Of a DNA stretch of 64,000 nt, positions 52,984 to 62,228 are shown piece by piece; within the stretch, counting starts at the first letter, position 1; the number at the start of each line of letters is the position of its first letter. The notes under the pieces were generated by a model that worked only from the letters and a program-made list of their open reading frames with translations, was not told where the DNA came from and made no database searches. A program made the translations under genes and the position numbers. Origin of the DNA: Casp-actino8 sp964614655 (GTDB lineage Bacteria; Actinomycetota; Acidimicrobiia; Acidimicrobiales; Ilumatobacteraceae); NCBI GenBank assembly GCA_964614655.1, contig CAZTPF010000007.1, positions 1 to 64,000 on the forward strand, written 5' to 3'.

Positions 52984-53083
52984 CGGTCAGGAGTTCGGCC
53001 GACCGTGCCGGGCGGTCTACCGTGATGCTGAGTCGACATCGTGTCGATCGAACGTTCGTGGAACGTCGAGGGAAGGGGAAGTG

Positions 53084-53389
53084 ATGGCACGAATTGCAGT
53101 GTGGGCGAAGATTCCGGCGGCCCCCGGAAAGCGTGACGAGCTGGCCAAGGCTCTGGAGACCGCTCTCGAGACCGCCAAGAGCGAGTCGGGGACGATCTAC
53201 TACATCCTGCACGCTGACGCGAAGGACGAGAACGCCCTCTTCATGTACGAGATGTACGAGGATCAGAGCGCGCTCGACGCGCACATGGGTTCCGAGGCCT
53301 TCAAGGCACTCGGTCCGAGCATCGGACCGTTCCTCGGTGGTGCCCCCGAACTCAACTTCCTCGCGCCTCTCGGCGGCAAAGGCGCCTGA
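53084..53389 (+). CDS. Antibiotic biosynthesis monooxygenase (ABM) domain protein
   Basis: A 101-residue ferredoxin-like protein: RIAVWAKIPAAPGKRDELAK, YYILHADAKDENALFMYEMY and HMGSEAFKALGPSI match ABM-domain proteins, which include monooxygenases, heme-degrading enzymes and quinol-related enzymes. The substrate is unknown. It has a good ribosome-binding site (GGAAGGGGAA) and a TACCGT box about 60 bases upstream, so it has a real 5' leader. It ends 3 bases before trpC and is likely co-transcribed. Confidence 0.82.
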   Translation: MARIAVWAKIPAAPGKRDELAKALETALETAKSESGTIYYILHADAKDENALFMYEMYEDQSALDAHMGSEAFKALGPSIGPFLGGAPELNFLAPLGGKGA

Positions 53390-53392
53390 TCC

Positions 53393-54184
53393 GTGGGCGG
53401 CCGCACCTATCTCGACGGCATCCTCGCGGTGCATCGAGGTCGGGCGGCGGCCGACACGAGGGACGTCGACGAGCTCATCGTGGCCTGCCGGCCTTTGGAC
53501 GACTGCCGCGGATTTCGTCGTCGACTCTCCACCGATTCGAAGGACGGGCTGGCGGTCATCAGCGAGATCAAACGCCGGTCTCCGTCGAAAGGCGATCTGA
53601 ACGCGTCCCTCGATCCGGTGACGATGGCCCGCAGCTACGAGGCCGGGGGAGCGTCGTGTCTGTCGGTCCTCACCGATGTCGAGCACTTCGGCGGCTCACC
53701 CGACGATCTGCGTGAGGCGAGGTCGGCGGTGTCGCTCCCGGTCCTCCGCAAGGATTTCACCGTCGACGCCCGTGACGTCGTGGACGCCCGTCTGATGGGT
53801 GCCGATTGCGTCCTGTTGATCGCCGCCGCACTCGAACCCGCCGAACTCCACGAGTTCCATCGTCTGGCCGAAGCGATCGGTCTCGACGTTCTCGTCGAGA
53901 TTCACGACGAGAACGAACTCGAGGTCGCTCTCGGAACCGGGGCATCGCTCATCGGTGTGAATCAGCGTGATCTCGTGACCTTCGACGTCGACCACGAGCG
54001 AGCCGTGAGAATGGCGAGGTCGATCCCCGATCACGTGGTGAAGGTCGCCGAAAGCGGCGTGCGCGGCGTCGACGATGCTCGTGCCCTTCGCGATGCGGGA
54101 TATGACGCCGTGCTCGTCGGCGAGAGTCTGGTCACGTCGGGCGATCCGAGCCGAGCCGTCCGCCTCTTGCGCGCCGTGCGCTGA
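53393..54184 (+). CDS. trpC: Indole-3-glycerol phosphate synthase
   Basis: A 263-residue TIM-barrel enzyme: VISEIKRRSPSKGD (catalytic Lys), VLTDVEHFGGS, LPVLRKDFTVD (general acid Lys), GVNQRDL and VAESGV, VGESLV phosphate site. It closes the indole ring in tryptophan synthesis. GTG start with 3 bases after the ABM gene. All catalytic residues visible. Confidence 0.93.
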   Translation: MGGRTYLDGILAVHRGRAAADTRDVDELIVACRPLDDCRGFRRRLSTDSKDGLAVISEIKRRSPSKGDLNASLDPVTMARSYEAGGASCLSVLTDVEHFGGSPDDLREARSAVSLPVLRKDFTVDARDVVDARLMGADCVLLIAAALEPAELHEFHRLAEAIGLDVLVEIHDENELEVALGTGASLIGVNQRDLVTFDVDHERAVRMARSIPDHVVKVAESGVRGVDDARALRDAGYDAVLVGESLVTSGDPSRAVRLLRAVR

Positions 54185-54238
54185 CACCGGAGGGCCAATT
54201 CGAAGACGCTCGCCGGACCGTTTGGGTACCGTGTCTCC

Positions 54239-54892
54239 GTGTTCGTCAAGATCTGCGGCATCACGTCGGAGGAAGACGCTCTGCTCGCTGTGGCCATGGG
54301 CGCCGATGCCGTCGGATTCGTGTTCGCCCCGTCGCCCCGACAGGTCTCGGCCCAGACCGTGTACGACATCACTCGTCGCCTTCCCCCCGAGATCCTGACC
54401 GTCGGCGTGTTCCGAGACGAGTTGCCGGACCGCGTGTTCGAGGTGGCATCTCGTTCGGGAGTGAAAGCGGTCCAACTCCACGGACGTGAGACGGCTCGTC
54501 ACGTCGCCCAACTGAGTGAGAACGTCCGTTGGATCATCAAAGCGGTGTCGGCCGGCTCGCCCGAAGCGGCTCGAGCCGACGAATACGGAACCGACTTGAT
54601 CCTCGTCGATGCTCCGGAGCCCGGATCGGGAAAGGTCTTCGACTGGTCGCTCGTGGATGCGATTCCCGGTGGCCTGCGGCTGATCCTCGCCGGAGGCCTG
54701 ACCCCCGACAACGTGGCGGACGCCATCGACGCCGTCGGTCCGTGGGGTGTCGACGTCAGTTCGGGGGTCGAGAGCTCGCCGGGACGCAAGGACCCGGTCA
54801 AGGTCCGCCAGTTCATCGCCCGGGCTCGATCCGCTGCACCCGAGGAGTACTCGACGACCGACGATCCTCCGTACGACTGGTTGGACGAGTAA
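54239..54892 (+). CDS. trpF: Phosphoribosylanthranilate isomerase
   Basis: A 217-residue TIM-barrel isomerase. FVKICGIT holds the catalytic Cys, AVGFVFAPSPRQV and VQLHGRE follow, and the catalytic Asp lies in DLILVDAP; the phosphate site is LAGGLTPDNV and GVDVSSGVES. A 15-residue acidic tail (STTDDPPYDWLDE) extends past the normal end. GTG start exactly 6 bases after TACCGT (54227-54232), leaderless, so it has its own promoter in spite of lying within a trp cluster. Confidence 0.92.
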   Translation: MFVKICGITSEEDALLAVAMGADAVGFVFAPSPRQVSAQTVYDITRRLPPEILTVGVFRDELPDRVFEVASRSGVKAVQLHGRETARHVAQLSENVRWIIKAVSAGSPEAARADEYGTDLILVDAPEPGSGKVFDWSLVDAIPGGLRLILAGGLTPDNVADAIDAVGPWGVDVSSGVESSPGRKDPVKVRQFIARARSAAPEEYSTTDDPPYDWLDE

Positions 54893-54975
54893 CTGAGTTC
54901 ACGTCTGTTGCCGGCAATCGACTGAGGGACGGGGCGCCCCGGGTGCGATCATGTCGGGTAGGACGAAGGAGAATC

Positions 54976-56151
54976 ATGGCTACCTCGGCGAAATCGATCA
55001 TGGGCGAACCCACTGATGCCGGTCGTTTCGGCGATTTCGGTGGTCGGTTCGTCCCGGAGACCCTCGTGCCGGCGTGCCAGGAGCTCGAATCCTCTTTCCG
55101 TGAGGCGTGGGCCGATCCGATCTTTCGTGGTGACCTAGATGCCGTCCTTCGGGAGTACGCCGGCCGGCCGTCGATCCTGACCGAGTGTCGGCAACTCGGC
55201 GCGCAGCTCGGGATACGGCTCGTTCTGAAGCGCGAAGACTTGAACCACACCGGCTCGCACAAGATCAACAACGTTCTCGGTCAGGCCTTGCTCGCCAAGC
55301 GCATGGGCAAGAAGCGACTGGTCGCCGAGACCGGCGCCGGTCAACACGGGGTGGCGTCGGCGACGGCCGCTGCCCTTCTCGGTCTCGAATGCAAGGTCTA
55401 CATGGGCGCGGTCGACGTCGAACGTCAGGCCCTGAACGTGTTCCGGATGAAACTGCTCGGCGCGGAGGTCGAAGCCGTGCACAGCGGAAGTCGAACTCTG
55501 AAGGACGCCGTGAACGAAGCCATGCGCGACTGGGTTGCCACTGTCGAGTCGACTCACTACTGCCTCGGATCCGTCATGGGTCCGCATCCCTACCCGTGGA
55601 TGGTGCGCGAGTTTCATCGAGTGATCGGCAACGAGGCTCGAGAGCAGTGTCGTGACACCTATGGCGCCGACCCCGACGTGGTCGTCGCGTGTGTCGGAGG
55701 CGGTTCGAACGCCATCGGTATCTTCTCGGGCTTCGTCGACACCGCCGCCCGTCTCGTGGGTGTCGAACCGGCCGGAGGCGCAGCGGTCGGGCGCGGTCAG
55801 CCAGGTGTCGTGCACGGTATGCGGAGCTATCTCATGCAGGACGAGTACGGACAGGTGCAGGAGGCTCATTCGATCTCGGCCGGGCTCGACTATCCGGGAG
55901 TCGGACCCGAGCATTCGTACCTGGCGTCGATCGGACGCGCCGAATACCCAACGGTGACCGATGCCGAGGTGATCGAAGCCTTCCAGCTGCTGGCTCGTAC
56001 GGAGGGGATCATTCCGGCTCTCGAATGCGCTCATGCTCTGGCCTGGATCGCTCGTGAAGCTCCGAACATGCAGGGACAGACGGTCCTCATGAATCTCTCC
56101 GGGCGAGGCGACAAGGACGTCGGTCAGATGATGGAAGTGCTGGGATCGTGA
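54976..56151 (+). CDS. trpB: Tryptophan synthase beta chain
   Basis: A 391-residue PLP enzyme. Lys96 in HTGSHKINN binds PLP, GGGSNAIG is the phosphate site, and AETGAGQHG and the Glu of that motif are present. It condenses indole with serine. AAGGAG ribosome-binding site; stop overlaps trpA (GTGA), as needed for the alpha2beta2 complex. Confidence 0.95.
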   Translation: MATSAKSIMGEPTDAGRFGDFGGRFVPETLVPACQELESSFREAWADPIFRGDLDAVLREYAGRPSILTECRQLGAQLGIRLVLKREDLNHTGSHKINNVLGQALLAKRMGKKRLVAETGAGQHGVASATAAALLGLECKVYMGAVDVERQALNVFRMKLLGAEVEAVHSGSRTLKDAVNEAMRDWVATVESTHYCLGSVMGPHPYPWMVREFHRVIGNEAREQCRDTYGADPDVVVACVGGGSNAIGIFSGFVDTAARLVGVEPAGGAAVGRGQPGVVHGMRSYLMQDEYGQVQEAHSISAGLDYPGVGPEHSYLASIGRAEYPTVTDAEVIEAFQLLARTEGIIPALECAHALAWIAREAPNMQGQTVLMNLSGRGDKDVGQMMEVLGS

Positions 56152-56942
56152 CGAGCCTCGACCTCGAAGGTCGTCTGCGTCGTCACCGAGACTCGGGTCG
56201 CAAACTTCTCGTTCCTTACATCACCGGTGGTCTCACCGGCTGGGTCGACGCGGTCCGTGCCGCCGCTGCTTCGGGCGCCGACGCCATCGAGATCGGCATC
56301 CCGTTCTCCGATCCGGTCATGGACGGGCCGGTGATCCAGCAGGCGAGCCAAGCGGCTCTCGGTGCGGGTGCGACACCGGTGTCGATCCTGCAAGAAGTTC
56401 GTAGCGTCGACGTGGACGTGCCGCTGGTCGTGATGTGCTACTACAACACAGTGCACCATGCCGGGCACGAGCGGTTCGCGGCTCAGTTGAGCGAGGCCGG
56501 AATTTCCGGTGCCATCGTTCCCGATCTACCTCTCGAGGAGTCGGACCCCTGGTGTCGAGCGGCCGACGAGGCGTCGATCGCCACCGTGATGTTGGCGGCG
56601 CCGACCGCTCCCGACGATCGCTTGCCCCGCGTGTGTGCTCGAGCGCGCGGCTTCGTGTACTCGGTCGGACTGCTCGGAGTCACTGGCGAGCGGGATGCTC
56701 TGGCCAGCACGGCGACCGAGTTGGCCGGACGACTGAAGGCCGTGACCGATCGCCCCGTGGTGGTCGGAGTGGGGGTGTCCAACGCCGCTCAGGCCGTCGA
56801 AGCCTGCCGAGTGGCCGACGGAGTGGTCCAGGGGGCGTCGGTCGTGCGTCGGCTGATGGACGGCGGACCGGATGCGGTCGCCGACTACGTGGCCGAGGTC
56901 CGCCAGGCGCTCGACGAAAATTTCGTGACATCAATTTCTTGA
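56148..56942 (+). CDS. trpA: Tryptophan synthase alpha chain
   Basis: A 264-residue TIM barrel that cleaves indole-3-glycerol phosphate. The catalytic Glu is in AIEIGIPFSDP and the Asp in VPDLPLEES; GVGVSNAAQ and QGASVVRRL form the phosphate site. The GTG overlaps the trpB stop. trpE, trpG and trpD are not in the window. Confidence 0.94.
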   Translation: MTSLDLEGRLRRHRDSGRKLLVPYITGGLTGWVDAVRAAAASGADAIEIGIPFSDPVMDGPVIQQASQAALGAGATPVSILQEVRSVDVDVPLVVMCYYNTVHHAGHERFAAQLSEAGISGAIVPDLPLEESDPWCRAADEASIATVMLAAPTAPDDRLPRVCARARGFVYSVGLLGVTGERDALASTATELAGRLKAVTDRPVVVGVGVSNAAQAVEACRVADGVVQGASVVRRLMDGGPDAVADYVAEVRQALDENFVTSIS

Positions 56943-57023
56943 CACGAATGGACGACTGAGTGCTGGTCGGGGGAGGGTGACGTCGCCCGAATGGGCATCC
57001 CCCCACAGGAAGGAAGACCCCTC

Positions 57024-57554
57024 ATGAAGAAAGTGTCCGTGACAATCGTCGCTGGCTTGTTGGCCGTCTTGGCCGCTTGCGGTGACGACGAATCCACCGC
57101 GACGACCACCGCAGCCGCCACCGTTGAAGCCGGAGACATCGTCGCCGTGGCCAGCGGTGCCGGATCGTTCTCGACTCTCGTCGCCGCCGTTCAAGCGGCC
57201 GATCTGGTCGGAACTCTCCAGAGTGACGGCCCGTTCACGGTGTTCGCGCCGACCGACGACGCGTTCGCTGCTCTGCCGGCCGGTGTTCTCGACGCCTTGC
57301 TTCTGCCCGAGAACAAGGACGTCCTGGTGAAGATCCTCACGTACCACGTGGTCGCCGGCAAGGTGATGGCTGCCGACGTGACCGCTGGTGACGTGGCGAC
57401 GGTCGAAGGACAGACGATCGCCCTCGGAACCGACGGCGGTGTGACGGTCAACGGTGCCAACGTGGTCACCGCCGACGTCGAAGCGTCGAATGGCGTGATC
57501 CACGTGATCGACGCCGTGATCCTTCCCCCGGACGTCGATCCCTCGGCCCTCTGA
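57024..57554 (+). CDS. FAS1 (fasciclin) domain lipoprotein
   Basis: A 176-residue lipoprotein: lipobox LAAC (Cys19), a short Thr-rich linker and one FAS1 domain (GSFSTLVAAVQAADLVGTL, GPFTVFAPTDDAFAALP, ILTYHVVAGKVMAADV, GVIHVIDAVILPP). FAS1 proteins mediate adhesion or envelope contacts. The ATG has AGGAAGGAAG upstream; the in-frame ATG at 56991 would spoil the signal peptide. Confidence 0.9.
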   Translation: MKKVSVTIVAGLLAVLAACGDDESTATTTAAATVEAGDIVAVASGAGSFSTLVAAVQAADLVGTLQSDGPFTVFAPTDDAFAALPAGVLDALLLPENKDVLVKILTYHVVAGKVMAADVTAGDVATVEGQTIALGTDGGVTVNGANVVTADVEASNGVIHVIDAVILPPDVDPSAL

Positions 57555-57593
57555 CAACCCGAATGGTGACGGGGCTCTGCGACACTGGTCGGC

Positions 57594-57902
57594 GTGAGCG
57601 ACTGCGAATTGTGTCAGGCGTCCCGTTTCACCGAATGGTTCCACGAGGACGATGAATGTTGGATCGCCGAGTGCGAATCGTGTCTGGTGCCGATGGTCGT
57701 GTGGAAGACACACGGCCATCGGCCCGATGACGACACGAGAAACCGCCTACAGGCGACGTTGATCGATGTCGTGGCAAGGTACTTCGTCGACGAGATCTAC
57801 GTCGACGACGTGATGCGAGCGATTCCCGATCACTACCACGCCCACGCGCGTGGACGAGGCAAGTGGGGCCGGCAGCCGCTCGAACGTCGGCCGGGTGTCT
57901 GA
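57594..57902 (+). CDS. Conserved Cys-rich protein, unknown function
   Basis: A 102-residue protein with two Cys pairs (CELC at the start, CESC near residue 28), WFHEDDECWIAECE, VVWKTHGHRP and a His-rich C-terminal YHAHARGRGKWG. A zinc site is likely. Similar proteins exist in Actinobacteria without assigned function, and the mixture of Cys pairs and His motifs recalls HIT-like enzymes, but I cannot place it firmly. GTG 7 bases after GACACT (57581-57586), leaderless type. Confidence 0.7.
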   Translation: MSDCELCQASRFTEWFHEDDECWIAECESCLVPMVVWKTHGHRPDDDTRNRLQATLIDVVARYFVDEIYVDDVMRAIPDHYHAHARGRGKWGRQPLERRPGV

Positions 57903-58124
57903 AGAATTCGGGTCAGCAGGGTCGGCGGATCGGGCGTCCGTACATGTTGCCTCTTTCGGTCGTGTCCGCAGTGGACGTGCTCACGTCGTCTACGTAAGCC
58001 CACTCTCCGCGTCGATCCAATGGGCCGTTCGTCCCAGATTTCATGGTTTCACCACGCTGAGTGGCCAACGGGACGCCGATCGTCGATCTGGGTCGGGCTC
58101 GGCTCGACAACTACGGTGACGGGT

Positions 58125-58592
58125 ATGGCGTCCACCGGATCTTTGGCAGCGGGCCGGAAGGCCCCGGCTTTCACCCTCGTCGACCAGGACGGAAACAAGG
58201 TGCGGCTCTCGTCGTTCGCCGGTCGTCGCGTCCTGGTCTACTTCTACCCGAAGGCCGACACCCCCGGGTGCACCCAGCAGTCGTGCTTGCTTCGGGACGT
58301 CGTGCCCAAGATCGGCGACACCGCTGTCGTCGGAATCAGCCCGGACGCTCCGGCCAAGCAGAAGAAGTTCGCCGAAAAATACGATCTGCCGTTTCCGCTT
58401 CTCGCCGACGTCGAGCACGTGGTCGCCCAGAAGTACGGAGTGTGGAAACAGAAGTCGATGTACGGCCGCACGTACATGGGTGTCGAACGTTCGGCCTTCC
58501 TCATCGGAGCGGACGGCAAGATCGAAGAGGCTTGGTACAAGGTGTCGCCCAAGGACACACCGGTCAACCTCTTGAAGGCCCTCGGACGATGA
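58125..58592 (+). CDS. bcp: Thioredoxin-dependent peroxiredoxin (BCP/PrxQ)
   Basis: A 155-residue peroxiredoxin of the PrxQ type: YFYPKADTPGCTQQSC contains peroxidatic and resolving cysteines five residues apart. SPDAPAKQKKFAEKY and ERSAFLIGADG follow. It removes hydroperoxides with thioredoxin. ATG 7 bases after TACGGT (58112-58117), leaderless. Its TGA overlaps the fabZ ATG. The 222 bases before it (57903-58124) hold no supported gene. Confidence 0.92.
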   Translation: MASTGSLAAGRKAPAFTLVDQDGNKVRLSSFAGRRVLVYFYPKADTPGCTQQSCLLRDVVPKIGDTAVVGISPDAPAKQKKFAEKYDLPFPLLADVEHVVAQKYGVWKQKSMYGRTYMGVERSAFLIGADGKIEEAWYKVSPKDTPVNLLKALGR

Positions 58593-59017
58593 CGACACTT
58601 CCCTTGCCGATCGACGTGCTGCCGCATCGGCCGCCGTTTCTCTTCGTCGATCGCGTGATCGAACTCGAACCGGGTCGATCGGCGACTGGAGAGTGGGCGC
58701 TCACGGGTGACGAGTGGTTCTTCAAGGGACACTTCCCGGGCCGTCCCACATTGCCCGGAGTTCTGATGTGCGAGGCCATCGCCCAGTTGGGCGCGATCGC
58801 GGTGCTCACGGTGGATGATCATCGCTCTCGCCTTCCCCTCTTCGGAGGCCTCGATTCGGCTCGCTTCCGCCGCCAGGTCGGACCGGGCGACGTGTTGCGC
58901 CTCGACGTCGAGCTCGGACGCATGTCGTCACGGGCGGGGAAAGGATCGGGGCGCGCTCTCCTCGGCGATCAGGTGGCCTGCGAATGCGACCTCATGTTCG
59001 TGCTCGTCGACCCGTGA
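58589..59017 (+). CDS. fabZ: FabZ-like 3-hydroxyacyl-ACP dehydratase
   Basis: A 142-residue hot-dog dehydratase. The catalytic His lies in LPHRPPFLFVDRV-like (VLPHRPPFLFVD) and GHFPGRPTLPGV, the Glu in LMCEAIAQ. It works in the type II fatty-acid cycle. The ATG overlaps the bcp stop (ATGA). It converges on the fabD-fabF operon, 40 bases away, completing most of the elongation cycle in one place. Confidence 0.9.
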   Translation: MTTLPLPIDVLPHRPPFLFVDRVIELEPGRSATGEWALTGDEWFFKGHFPGRPTLPGVLMCEAIAQLGAIAVLTVDDHRSRLPLFGGLDSARFRRQVGPGDVLRLDVELGRMSSRAGKGSGRALLGDQVACECDLMFVLVDP

Positions 59018-59057
59018 CGAGCCGTCGATTCCGGCATCGTCGCCGAGTGTGATCGGT

Positions 59058-60236
59058 TCAGCGCGGCGGGGTGAGAATCAGCGAACCGTTGTGTCCGCCG
59101 AAACCGAAATTGTTCGAGATGGTCGGTCCGGGCGTCCACGGTCGTGGAGAGCCCGTCACGAGATCGATCGTCATGTCGTCGTCGAGTGTCGTCGTGTTGG
59201 CCGTCGGTGGGATGAGCGCATTCTGGAACGCGAGAACGACCGAGGCGGCTTCCAGAGCACCGGCTGCGCCGAGCGCGTGCCCGGTCACACCCTTGATGCT
59301 CGTCACCGGGACTCGACCGATGCCGAAGACTTCACTCACTGCTGCCGCTTCGGCGGCGTCGTTCAACGGAGTGGAGGTCCCGTGGGCATTCACGTGCACG
59401 ATGTCACCAGCAGTGAGGCCGGCGTCGTCGAGAGCCAGTCGCATGCAGGCGATCGCTCCACGGCCTCCGGGTGACGGTGCAGTGATGTGATGCGCATCGG
59501 CGTTGCTCGCCGAGCCCAGGATCTCGGCGAGAACCGTCGCCCCGCGACCGACCGCGTGTTCCCATTCCTCGAGGACGAAGATCGCCGCCCCCTCACCCAT
59601 GACGAACCCGTCACGCCCGGCGTCGAAGGGACGGCTGATCCCGGACGACGAAAGAGCAGTCATGTTGCCGAATCCGGCCAAGGAGACTGCAGTCGCAGCC
59701 GCTTCGCTTCCACCGCTGATCATGGCGTCGCATCGTCCGGAGGCGATCAGACGTGCCGCGTAGCCGAGAGCGTGTGTCGATGCCGCGCAGGCGGTGCAGA
59801 TCGTCTCGTTCGGACCTTGGAGACCGTGGCGCATCGAGATGGCGGCGCCGGTGGCGTTGGCCATCATCATGGGAACGAGGAACGGCGACACTCGACGATC
59901 GCCTTTGGCGAGGCGCACCTCGACCTGTTCTTCGAGTGTGGTCAAACCGCCGATTCCGGTTCCGACCACGACTCCGAACCGCGCCGGATCGACACCGACG
60001 TCACCTGCTTGGGCGAAGGCTTCCGATGCCGCGGCCAGGCCGAACTGCTCGACGCGGTCGGCGCGTCGAGCATCCTTGGGGGAGTCGAAGAAGGGCGAGG
60101 GGTCCCAGTCGTCGATCCGAACCGCCCGCCCTCCGGTGGCACCAGGGCCGAGAAGACCCGACCAGAAGGCGTCGCGCCCGACACCACACGTGGCGACGAC
60201 CCCAAGGCCGGTGATCGCGACTCGCCGGCCTGTCAT
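59058..60236 (-). CDS. fabF: Beta-ketoacyl-ACP synthase II
   Basis: A 392-residue condensing enzyme. The active-site Cys150 is in ICTACAASTHA; the two histidines are in VNAHGTSTPLND and KGVTGHALGAAG; the C-terminal NNFGFGGHNGSL is typical. It elongates acyl-ACP. The ATG shares a base with the acpP stop (TGATG). Last gene of the fabD operon. Confidence 0.93.
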   Translation of the reverse strand: MTGRRVAITGLGVVATCGVGRDAFWSGLLGPGATGGRAVRIDDWDPSPFFDSPKDARRADRVEQFGLAAASEAFAQAGDVGVDPARFGVVVGTGIGGLTTLEEQVEVRLAKGDRRVSPFLVPMMMANATGAAISMRHGLQGPNETICTACAASTHALGYAARLIASGRCDAMISGGSEAAATAVSLAGFGNMTALSSSGISRPFDAGRDGFVMGEGAAIFVLEEWEHAVGRGATVLAEILGSASNADAHHITAPSPGGRGAIACMRLALDDAGLTAGDIVHVNAHGTSTPLNDAAEAAAVSEVFGIGRVPVTSIKGVTGHALGAAGALEAASVVLAFQNALIPPTANTTTLDDDMTIDLVTGSPRPWTPGPTISNNFGFGGHNGSLILTPPR

Positions 60237-60472
60237 CAGAGTTTGCCGACGATGAGATCGTAGGCCTGACCGACGGTCTTCACTCCTTCGATCTCCTCTT
60301 CGGGAACTTCGATCCCGAACTCCTCTTCGAGAGCCATGACGAGCTCGACCAAGTCGAGGCTGTCGGCTTCGAGGTCGTCACCGAAACTGGCCTCGGGGAC
60401 GACCTTGTCGGCATCGACACTCAACACGTCGACGGCGCACTTGCGGAAGCGTGCGAAGAGTTCCTGATCCAT
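60236..60472 (-). CDS. acpP: Acyl carrier protein
   Basis: A 78-residue ACP. Ser38 in EADSLDLVELVMALEEEFGI receives the phosphopantetheine arm; the protein is short and acidic as expected. Start ATG 60472 with a GGGAGGAACA ribosome-binding site. About 100 bases separate it from fabG, the only real gap in the operon, possibly for an extra promoter giving high ACP expression. Confidence 0.95.
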   Translation of the reverse strand: MDQELFARFRKCAVDVLSVDADKVVPEASFGDDLEADSLDLVELVMALEEEFGIEVPEEEIEGVKTVGQAYDLIVGKL

Positions 60473-60488
60473 TGTTCCTCCCGTGTCG

Positions 60489-60507
60489 AGAGCCGCGGAT
60501 CGGCTCT
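60489..60507 (-). repeat. Hairpin in the acpP leader
   Basis: 6-bp arms AGAGCC and GGCTCT with a 7-base loop, lying about 16 bases upstream of the acpP start. Could stabilise the acpP mRNA or end read-through from fabG; no direct evidence. Confidence 0.35.
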
Positions 60508-60573
60508 GTCGAACGACGTTGCTGACCCGATCCACTGTAAACGCTCGGGACGATCCAGAGCCGAATACCCGAG

Positions 60574-61281
60574 CTAGTGCCCCATTCCGAGACCACCATC
60601 GACCGGTACCACGGCACCGGTGATGTACGCCGCGTCGTCGGATGCCAGAAAGGCCACGACTCCGGCGATTTCGTCGGGAGATGCGATTCGTCCGAGGGGA
60701 ACCGAAGCGGTCAGGGCGGCGAGACGCTCCTCGCCCAGTACGGCGGTCATGTCGGTCTCGACGGGGCCGGGAGCGACGACGTTCACGGTGATGGAACGGG
60801 ATCCGAGTTCTCGGGCCAGACTCCGAGCCAGACCGACGAGTCCAGCTTTCGACGCCGCGTAATTGGCCTGGCCGGCCGAGCCGAGTAGCCCGACGACACT
60901 CGAGAGCAGGACGATGCGGCCACGACGCGCCCGCAGCATGGTCTGGGCGGCGCGTTTGCACACGCGATACGCACCCGTCAGGTTGGCGTCGACCACCGAC
61001 GCGAAGTCCGACTCCGACATCCTGAGGAGCAAGGTGTCCTTGGTGACGCCGGCATTGGCGACCAGGATTTCGACCGGACCGAATTCGGATTCGACTGCGG
61101 TGAAGGCGGCGTCCACATCGGACGACGACGTGATGTCGCACTTGACAGCGAAGAAGCCGTCGGGCGGTGGTGTCGAGTTGTAGGTGATGGCGACCTTGTC
61201 GCCGAGGGCGGCGAACCGACGAGCGGTCGCGAGTCCGATGCCGCGGGAACCGCCGGTGACGAGGACGACCCGTCCGCTCAC
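60574..61281 (-). CDS. fabG: 3-oxoacyl-ACP reductase
   Basis: A 235-residue SDR reductase: GGSRGIG near the N-terminus, NAGV, catalytic Ser in LLSSVVG, YAASKAG, and a C-terminal GAVVPVDGGLGMGH. It reduces ketoacyl-ACP with NADPH. The GTG start overlaps the fabH stop (GTGA). Operon context makes FabG more likely than a general SDR. Confidence 0.92.
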   Translation of the reverse strand: MSGRVVLVTGGSRGIGLATARRFAALGDKVAITYNSTPPPDGFFAVKCDITSSSDVDAAFTAVESEFGPVEILVANAGVTKDTLLLRMSESDFASVVDANLTGAYRVCKRAAQTMLRARRGRIVLLSSVVGLLGSAGQANYAASKAGLVGLARSLARELGSRSITVNVVAPGPVETDMTAVLGEERLAALTASVPLGRIASPDEIAGVVAFLASDDAAYITGAVVPVDGGLGMGH

Positions 61282-62228
61282 GTGCGCGGTCCCCAGCGAA
61301 GAAGAGCCGATGCAGCCGTCATGCCTCCGCCGAATCCGACGAGCAGGACGAGGTCGCCCGGTGCGATTCGTCCCTTCGTCAGGGCGTCGTCGAGGGCGAG
61401 CGGGATGGACGCCGCCGACGTGTTGCCGGTGCGGTCGAGAACCACCGCGGTGCGCTCCATGTCGACACCGAGCCGCTCGCAGGCGGCTTGGATGATGCGG
61501 ATGTTCGCTTGATGGGGGACGAGCAGAGCGACGTCGTCACCGGTGACTCCGGCGTGGTCGAGCACCTTCGTGGCCGAGTCGACCATGATGCGCACGGCGC
61601 GACGGAAGACTTCCTTGCCCTCCATCTGGATGAACCCTCCGACGTCGGCCCACAGGATCGGACCGGCCGAACCGTCGGCGTCGAGATCCCAGGCGACGAG
61701 TTCGCCGGGGCCATCGCACGACTGCACGACGACCGCGCCTGCTCCGTCTCCGAAGAGAACCGCCGTGTTGCGATCGCTCCAGTCGGTGATCTTCGACAGG
61801 GAGTCGGCTCCGATCACGAGAACGTTCCGGGATCCCATGGCGATGAGCCCGTGGGCGGCCACCAGCGAGTAGACGAAGCCGCTGCACGCCGCATTGATCT
61901 CGAAGACTCCGCAACGCATCCCGAGCGCGTCCTGAACGGTCGCCGCATTTCCCCACTGCTTGTCGGGAGTCGTGGTCGCGATGATCAGAGCATCGATGTC
62001 GGACGGAGAGAGACCAGCCGAAGTGATCGCCGCTCGTCCGGCTTCGATCGACATGCCGATCGTGGTGCCGTCGACGTGACGTTCGCGTATTCCGCTTCGC
62101 TCGACGATCCATTCGTCGCTGGTCTCGACCATGCGCTCGAGATCGTGATTGGTGAGCACCTTGGGCGGAAGATACGAGCCCCAACCGACGATGGTCGCAC
62201 CACGAGCCGAAGGATCGGTGGCCGGCAT
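61278..62228 (-). CDS. fabH: Beta-ketoacyl-ACP synthase III
   Basis: A 316-residue initiating condensing enzyme. Cys115 in NAACSGFVY, His in PHQANIRI and Asn in TGNTSAAS form the catalytic triad. It begins fatty-acid chains from acyl-CoA and malonyl-ACP. The ATG shares one base with the fabD stop. Confidence 0.94.
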   Translation of the reverse strand: MPATDPSARGATIVGWGSYLPPKVLTNHDLERMVETSDEWIVERSGIRERHVDGTTIGMSIEAGRAAITSAGLSPSDIDALIIATTTPDKQWGNAATVQDALGMRCGVFEINAACSGFVYSLVAAHGLIAMGSRNVLVIGADSLSKITDWSDRNTAVLFGDGAGAVVVQSCDGPGELVAWDLDADGSAGPILWADVGGFIQMEGKEVFRRAVRIMVDSATKVLDHAGVTGDDVALLVPHQANIRIIQAACERLGVDMERTAVVLDRTGNTSAASIPLALDDALTKGRIAPGDLVLLVGFGGGMTAASALLRWGPRT

